This document shows positions 59,483-64,000 of a DNA stretch of 64,000 nt, piece by piece. The translations under genes and the position numbers were made by a program. Below the pieces are notes generated by a model, which worked only from the letters and a program-made list of their open reading frames with translations, did no database searches and was not told the origin of the DNA. This stretch comes from Paraburkholderia sp. PREW-6R. GTDB lineage: Bacteria; Pseudomonadota; Gammaproteobacteria; Burkholderiales; Burkholderiaceae. Positions within the stretch are counted from its first letter, which is position 1. Each line of letters begins with the position of its first letter. The DNA lies in contig NZ_CP155073.1 of the NCBI RefSeq assembly GCF_039621805.1, forward strand, positions 2,170,001-2,234,000, in the 5' to 3' direction.

Positions 59483-60187
59483 ATGACCACCTCTTCAGTT
59501 TCCAGGCGCGTACCCGTCCAGGCCCGTTCCGGGCAGCGCCTCAAAGCCATTCTCGATGCCGCGCGGCAGGTGTTCTCCGAGGTCGGTTACGCATCGGCCA
59601 CGATGACGGAAATTGCGCGGCGCGTCGGTGTGTCGGAGGCGACGATCTTCACGTACTTCGCGAGCAAGCGCGATCTGTGCGTGCGGGTGCTGGTCACCTG
59701 GTACGACGAAATCATCGCGCAGGTGGAAGCCGAGTTGCCGTATATCGTCGGCACGCGCAGCAAGTTTGCGTATCTCGTGCGCACGCATCTGTATCGCCTC
59801 ACGGTCGACGGCACCGGGCTGTGCGCGTTGATCCTGTCCGAAGGCCGTGAAAAGGACGACAAATTCGGCGACGTAATCGTCCAGCTTCAGCGCCGCTATA
59901 CCGCACCGATGATGAGCGTGCTGGCCGAAGGTGTCGCAAGCGGCGACATTCGTCGCGACATGCCGCTCGGTTTGCTGCGCTCGGCGGTGTATGGCCCGAT
60001 GGAACACGTGCTGTGGGACGCGGTGCGCAAGGACGCGCAGGTCGATATGGAAGCAACGGCCGCGTCGCTGGGCGATCTGCTGTGGCAAGGACTCGTTCCA
60101 CCCGACTCGAAGTATGCTGCGCTCGACCGGCTGCGCAGCGATGTCGTGAGCGCCGTCAGGCGGTTCGAGACGGCCACCGCCAAATGA
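59483..60187 (+). CDS. TetR/AcrR-family regulator of the acyl-CoA operon
   Basis: 234 residues. HTH about residues 20-65 (ILDAARQVFSEVGYASATMTEIARRVGVSEATIFTYFASKRDLCVRVL), then a ligand-binding domain of C-terminal helices without clear sub-family marks. It is divergent from the SDR-ligase operon with two matching palindromes between them, so it probably represses both directions and responds to an acyl-CoA or the free acid. It converges with the LysR gene 13 bases away. Confidence 0.9.
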   Translation: MTTSSVSRRVPVQARSGQRLKAILDAARQVFSEVGYASATMTEIARRVGVSEATIFTYFASKRDLCVRVLVTWYDEIIAQVEAELPYIVGTRSKFAYLVRTHLYRLTVDGTGLCALILSEGREKDDKFGDVIVQLQRRYTAPMMSVLAEGVASGDIRRDMPLGLLRSAVYGPMEHVLWDAVRKDAQVDMEATAASLGDLLWQGLVPPDSKYAALDRLRSDVVSAVRRFETATAK

Positions 60188-60200
60188 CGCGCCGCGCGGA

Positions 60201-61124
60201 TCACGCCGATGCGGTGCGGTTCGCGGCGCCCCGGCCGCTGCCGCGCGCCTGCTCCAGCAGGAATTCGATCAACGTCGACGCCGCCCGCGTGTGATGCCGG
60301 TTCGGCATGTAGAGCATGAACATGTTCGTGCCGAAAATGCTCAGGCGCCATTCGTCGAGCGCGGTCGTCACGTCACCGCGCTCGATGTCTTCGTGCACCA
60401 CGTAGTCCGGTAAAAGCCCCACGCCGAGACCGGCGAGCACCGCTTGCCGCAGGAACAGAAAGTTCTCCGAAATGAGCGTGGGCTCCAGCAGCACTTCGTG
60501 CCGCTCGTCGCGCAGATAGGCGGCCACGCGCAATTGCCGGCCGACCACCGCTGCGGTAATGAGTGGCGCGGTGCGCAGATCGTCGAGCCGCACGGGTACG
60601 CCGTGGCTAACCGCGTAAGCGCGCGATGCGCAGGCCACGTAGCGCACCGAACCCATATCACGCGCGACGAGGTTCTGCGGCGGCTCGGACATGACGCGCA
60701 CCGCGATGTCCACCTCGTCGCGCAACAGGTCCTCGACGCGGTTTTCGAACATCACGTCCAGCATGATGCCGGGATAAAGCCGCTTGAACGCAATCAGCCA
60801 GTCGGACATCACCAGTTGCCCGTAACCGCTCGGCACGCTCAAACGCACCCTGCCCTGCAGGCTTTGACCGAGGGTCGTCACCGACTCGCGCGCCGCCAGC
60901 AGTGCGTTCTGGATCGCGCGGCCGTGTTCGTACAGTTGCAGACCAATCTCGGTCGGCTCCACGCGCCGCGTGGTGCGTCTGACGAGTTGCAGGCCGATGG
61001 AGCGCTCGAGCTGGTTCAGGTGGTAGCTGACATTGGCGCGGCTCATCTTCAGGCGCCGCGCGGCTTCACTCAGGTTGCCGGCGTCGAGAATGTCCACGAG
61101 TAAGGTTAGGGAATTGACATCCAT
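60201..61124 (-). CDS. LysR-family regulator
   Basis: 307 residues from ATG 61122-61124. N-terminal HTH (LLVDILDAGNLSEAARRLKMSRANVSYHLNQLERSIGLQLVRRTTRRVEPTEIGLQLYEHG) and a periplasmic-binding-like co-inducer domain starting near residue 90 (RVRLSVPSGYGQLVMSDWLIAF). Divergent from the bifunctional beta-oxidation gene, so the likely target lies at 61125-61249, where GTCAA/TTGAC repeats occur. Inducer probably a CoA ester or acid. Confidence 0.91.
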   Translation of the reverse strand: MDVNSLTLLVDILDAGNLSEAARRLKMSRANVSYHLNQLERSIGLQLVRRTTRRVEPTEIGLQLYEHGRAIQNALLAARESVTTLGQSLQGRVRLSVPSGYGQLVMSDWLIAFKRLYPGIMLDVMFENRVEDLLRDEVDIAVRVMSEPPQNLVARDMGSVRYVACASRAYAVSHGVPVRLDDLRTAPLITAAVVGRQLRVAAYLRDERHEVLLEPTLISENFLFLRQAVLAGLGVGLLPDYVVHEDIERGDVTTALDEWRLSIFGTNMFMLYMPNRHHTRAASTLIEFLLEQARGSGRGAANRTASA

Positions 61125-61137
61125 CGAGTGCGGCCTT

Positions 61138-61195
61138 TGTCAAAATATCCTTGACAGTCTGTCAATGGCTGCTGGGATTGTCAATTCAGCTTGAC
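61138..61195. promoter_or_regulatory. TGTCAA/TTGACA half-sites between lysR and the beta-oxidation gene
   Basis: TGTCAA at 61138, 61160 and 61179 and TTGACA at 61151, with TTGACC at 61191. TTGACA-GTC-TGTCAA (61151-61165) is a perfect palindrome with a T-N13-A pattern, and wider arms surround it. They sit where a LysR protein would bind, but TTGACA is also the sigma-70 -35 hexamer. Confidence 0.55.
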
Positions 61196-61249
61196 CCAAT
61201 GAAAATGGACCGAACAATGTCGATGTAGCGCGCGCCAGGAGACGACCCG

Positions 61250-63382
61250 ATGAAAACCACTTTTTCCGCCGATGCCCCGGCTAACGTCGTCACGCATGAA
61301 GCGCGTGGCAAGGTTCTGCTCGTCACGATCGATCACCCGCCCGTCAACGCGCTGTCCGCCGATGTACGGCGGGGCCTCCTCGCCGCCGTCGAGGCCGCGG
61401 AGAAAGATAGCGCCGTCGAGGCCGTGCTGCTGATCGGCGCCGGACGCAATTTCATCGCAGGTGCCGACATTCGCGAATTCGGCAAGCCGCCGGTTCCGCC
61501 CATGCTGCCGGACGTGTGCCATCGCATCGAGGCCTGTACGAAGCCGGTGATCGCCGCGATCCACGGTGCGGCGCTCGGCGGCGGTCTGGAAGTGGCGCTC
61601 GCGGCGCATTACCGGATTGCCGTCGAAGGCGCAAAGCTCGGCCTGCCTGAAGTCCAGCTCGGTCTCCTGCCGGGCGCGGGCGGCACGCAACGCACACCCC
61701 GCCTGATCGGCGCGCAGGCGGCGCTGGATCTGATCCTGAGCGGGCGTCACGCCAGCGCAAAGGAGGCGCTCGCACTCGGCCTGATCGACAGGCTCGGCAG
61801 CAGCGACGACATCCTCGCCGAAGGCCTCGCCTACGCGCATGAACTGCTGGCCGCGCAGGCTCCGGTGCGTCGCACGCGCGAGGCCGCCGCATTGAGCGAC
61901 CGCGCGGCGAGTCTTGCCGCTGTCAACGCCGCGCGCGCGGAAACAGAGAAAAAGTCGCGCGGCCTGTTCTCGCCGCTGAAAATCGTCGACGCGGTGCAGG
62001 CCGCCATCGAACAGCCTTTCGAAGAGGGCATCAAACTGGAGCGCGCGCTGTTTTTGCAATGCATCGACAGCCCGCAACGCGCCGGACTCGTTCACGCGTT
62101 CTTTGCCGAACGCGAGGTGCTGAAAGCGCCGGAAACGCGCACGGCCAGGCCGCGCGCGATCGAATCGATCGGCGTGGTGGGCGGCGGCACGATGGGCGCG
62201 GGCATTGCCGTGGCGGCGCTCGACGCAGGCCTGCCTGTCACGATGATCGAACGCGACGACGCTTCGCTCGCGCGCGGACGCGCGCACATCGAAAAAGTCT
62301 ACGACGGTCTGATCGCCAAGGGCCGCATGAGCGCCGATAACAAAGCCGCGCGCATGGCGCGCTGGACCGGCAGCACGTCTTACGACGCGCTTGCGCAAGC
62401 CGATCTGGTGATCGAAGCCGTGTTCGAAGATATCGCGGTGAAACAGGCCGTGTTCGCCGAGCTGGACCGTGTCTGCAAAGCCGGCGCGGTGCTCGCCACC
62501 AATACGTCCTATCTCGACATCGACGCGATCGCTGCCAGCATTTCCCGTCCCGCCGACGTGATCGGGCTGCACTTCTTTTCGCCCGCCAACATCATGAAGC
62601 TGCTCGAAGTAGTGGTGCCGAAACAGGTCAGTGCCGACGTCGTGGCCACCGCGTTCGAACTCGCGAAAATGCTGCGCAAGACGCCGGTGCGCGCGGGCGT
62701 ATGCGACGGCTTCATCGGCAATCGCATTCTCGCCGTATATCGCAGCGCTGCCGACGCGATGATGGAAGACGGCGCGTCGCCCTATCAGATCGACGCCGCC
62801 GTGCGCGCGTTCGGCTTTCCGATGGGGCCGTTCCAGGTGGTCGATCTCGCCGGCGGCGACATCGGCTGGGCCGCGCGCAAGCGCCGTGCACCTACCCGCG
62901 ATCCGCGGGCGCGCTACGTGCAGATCGCCGACCGTCTGTGCGAGCGCGGCTGGTTTGGCCAGAAGACCGGCCGTGGCTTTTATCTGTATGAGCCGGGCTC
63001 GCGCAGCGGCAAGCCCGATCCGGAAGTGGAAGCGATTATCGACGCCGAGCGCGAGCGCGCCGGCGTCAAACCGCGCAGCTTCACGGACGATGAAATCATC
63101 CGCCGCTACATGGCCGCGATGGTCAACGAAGGCGCGAACGTCGTGCACGAAGGCATTGCGTTGCGTCCGCTGGATGTGGACGTCACGTTCCTGTACGGCT
63201 ACGGCTTTCCGCGCTATCGCGGCGGCCCGATGAAATTTGCGGACATGGTCGGTCTGCCGACCATTCTCGCCGACATTCGCGAGTTCGCCGAAGAGGACGC
63301 GCTATTCTGGAAGCCGTCGCCGCTGCTGGTCGAACTGGTCGAGCGCGGCGCTGACTTCGCGAGCCTGAACCAGACGGCCTGA
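61250..63382 (+). CDS. Bifunctional enoyl-CoA hydratase/3-hydroxyacyl-CoA dehydrogenase (FadB/FadJ-like)
   Basis: 710 residues, AGGAG upstream of ATG 61250. Crotonase half: [58 protein letters not shown]. Dehydrogenase half: [21 protein letters not shown] (NAD), [23 protein letters not shown] and [10 protein letters not shown]. Length fits FadJ/FadB-type single-chain enzymes. It catalyses two successive beta-oxidation steps. Divergent from lysR and upstream of an acyl-CoA dehydrogenase, so the block degrades a specific acyl-CoA, not necessarily common fatty acids. Confidence 0.93.
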   Translation: MKTTFSADAPANVVTHEARGKVLLVTIDHPPVNALSADVRRGLLAAVEAAEKDSAVEAVLLIGAGRNFIAGADIREFGKPPVPPMLPDVCHRIEACTKPVIAAIHGAALGGGLEVALAAHYRIAVEGAKLGLPEVQLGLLPGAGGTQRTPRLIGAQAALDLILSGRHASAKEALALGLIDRLGSSDDILAEGLAYAHELLAAQAPVRRTREAAALSDRAASLAAVNAARAETEKKSRGLFSPLKIVDAVQAAIEQPFEEGIKLERALFLQCIDSPQRAGLVHAFFAEREVLKAPETRTARPRAIESIGVVGGGTMGAGIAVAALDAGLPVTMIERDDASLARGRAHIEKVYDGLIAKGRMSADNKAARMARWTGSTSYDALAQADLVIEAVFEDIAVKQAVFAELDRVCKAGAVLATNTSYLDIDAIAASISRPADVIGLHFFSPANIMKLLEVVVPKQVSADVVATAFELAKMLRKTPVRAGVCDGFIGNRILAVYRSAADAMMEDGASPYQIDAAVRAFGFPMGPFQVVDLAGGDIGWAARKRRAPTRDPRARYVQIADRLCERGWFGQKTGRGFYLYEPGSRSGKPDPEVEAIIDAERERAGVKPRSFTDDEIIRRYMAAMVNEGANVVHEGIALRPLDVDVTFLYGYGFPRYRGGPMKFADMVGLPTILADIREFAEEDALFWKPSPLLVELVERGADFASLNQTA

Positions 63383-63530
63383 CGTCTCGCGCTGCTCATG
63401 CTCCGCACGCGATTGAGCCGCCCTTTAGCGGCTTTTCGCGGTCTTCGCCGTCCCGCGACCCAACCCGATCCTTCCCGGCCGGCGGTCACGTTCGCCGCCA
63501 GCCGCTTCAACATGGACGATGCCATCCGCT

Positions 63531-64000
63531 ATGGACCTGAACTTCACCGCCGAAGAAGAAGCCTTTCGCGCCGACGTGCTCGCCTTCCTGCGCGAGCACC
63601 TGCCGCAACGTATCGCCGACACGGTGCAAGGCGGACGCCGCCTCACGCGCGAGGACATGGCGCAATGGCATGCCATTCTGAACCGACAGGGCTGGCTCGC
63701 GAATCACTGGCCAAAAGAATACGGCGGACCCGGCTGGAGCCCGGTGCAAAAATTCATCTTCGAAAATGAATGTGCGCTCGCCGGTGCGCCGCGTATCGTG
63801 CCGTTCGGCGTGAACATGCTCGGACCTGTGCTGATCCGGTATGGCAGCGATGCACAGAAACGCCACTGGCTGCCGCGCATTCTCGACGGCTCGGACTGGT
63901 GGTGCCAGGGCTATTCGGAACCGGGCGCGGGCTCCGATCTGGCGTCCGTGAAGACCACCGCGGTGCGCGGCGTGGATAACCAGGGCGAGCATTACCTCGT
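63531..64000 (+). CDS. Acyl-CoA dehydrogenase, 3' end outside window
   Basis: First 156 residues from ATG 63531. The N-terminal ACAD helical domain is clear: FTAEEEAFRADVLAFLREHLPQRI, NRQGWLANHWPKEYGGPGWSPVQKFIFENECALAGAPRIVPFGVNMLGPVLIRYG, and the FAD/substrate motif QGYSEPGAGSDLASVKTTAVR. It is on the plus strand, 148 bases after the bifunctional gene, and so probably the first oxidation step of the same pathway. The catalytic Glu and C-terminus lie beyond the window. Confidence 0.9.
   Translation, partial: MDLNFTAEEEAFRADVLAFLREHLPQRIADTVQGGRRLTREDMAQWHAILNRQGWLANHWPKEYGGPGWSPVQKFIFENECALAGAPRIVPFGVNMLGPVLIRYGSDAQKRHWLPRILDGSDWWCQGYSEPGAGSDLASVKTTAVRGVDNQGEHYL

Noticed and set aside
61181..63148. 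Long minus-strand open frame of 655 codons opposite the bifunctional beta-oxidation gene
   Set aside because: The plus-strand reading has complete catalytic motifs; the reverse translation is a composition artefact.

Overview
The window is high-GC DNA with dense, mostly operonic gene content. Protein signatures point to a betaproteobacterium of the Burkholderia/Paraburkholderia group: a box benzoyl-CoA epoxidation pathway controlled by a BoxR-type regulator, a monocistronic BamC, a DUF2844/DUF3443 pair, and a TPP riboswitch before thiC. I see no rRNA or tRNA gene, insertion sequence, phage gene or CRISPR array. The first gene (a DMT transporter) and the last (an acyl-CoA dehydrogenase) run off the window.

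Layout. Bases 1-10.5 kb: transporters (two DMT exporters, an L-lactate permease), rnk, riboswitch-controlled thiC, two small envelope lipoproteins, an unlisted 52-residue membrane ORF, and bamC. Bases 10.9-18.3 kb: envelope-type genes (DUF2844, DUF3443, several lipoproteins, a CadD-like transporter, an exported methyltransferase-like lipoprotein) and, unexpectedly, a complete HMW1C-type cytoplasmic N-glycosyltransferase. Bases 18.4-22.7 kb: leuA behind a leader peptide with rare CTA Leu codons and a readable 1-2-3-4 attenuator, then a cystine/polar amino-acid ABC transporter. Bases 23.0-31.4 kb: a complete reductive pyrimidine operon (amidohydrolase, PreT, PreA, NCS1 permease, dihydropyrimidinase), divergent from a RutR-like TetR gene with a RutR-box-like palindrome between them. 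Bases 31.4-41.8 kb: the box benzoate cluster, boxA-boxB-boxC and boxR on one strand and, divergently, DUF4863-boxD-benzoate:CoA ligase-hydrolase, with TAGTGC repeats around boxR.

Bases 42.0-44.6 kb: a small lipoprotein and a Tat-exported phospholipase C. Bases 44.7-53.5 kb: a full Nit1C cluster (MSMEG_0572-like protein, nitrilase, radical SAM, GNAT, AIR-synthase-like protein, glycosyltransferase, MSMEG_0570-like protein, flavoprotein oxidase), divergent from a MocR/GntR-aminotransferase regulator. The intergenic region carries four GCGATCAAT elements. Clusters of this family have been linked to cyanide assimilation in some bacteria, but the chemistry is not settled, which makes this the best candidate for a poorly described system here. 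Bases 53.8-64.0 kb: a chemoreceptor, DUF2000 and an Lrp regulator, then a CoA-ester catabolism block: acyl-CoA ligase and an SDR under a TetR regulator with two TTGAG-N5-CTCAA sites, and a LysR gene divergent from a bifunctional enoyl-CoA hydratase/3-hydroxyacyl-CoA dehydrogenase and an acyl-CoA dehydrogenase.

Coordinates and motifs were read by eye. Family assignments rest on recognised motifs and gene context, not on searches.
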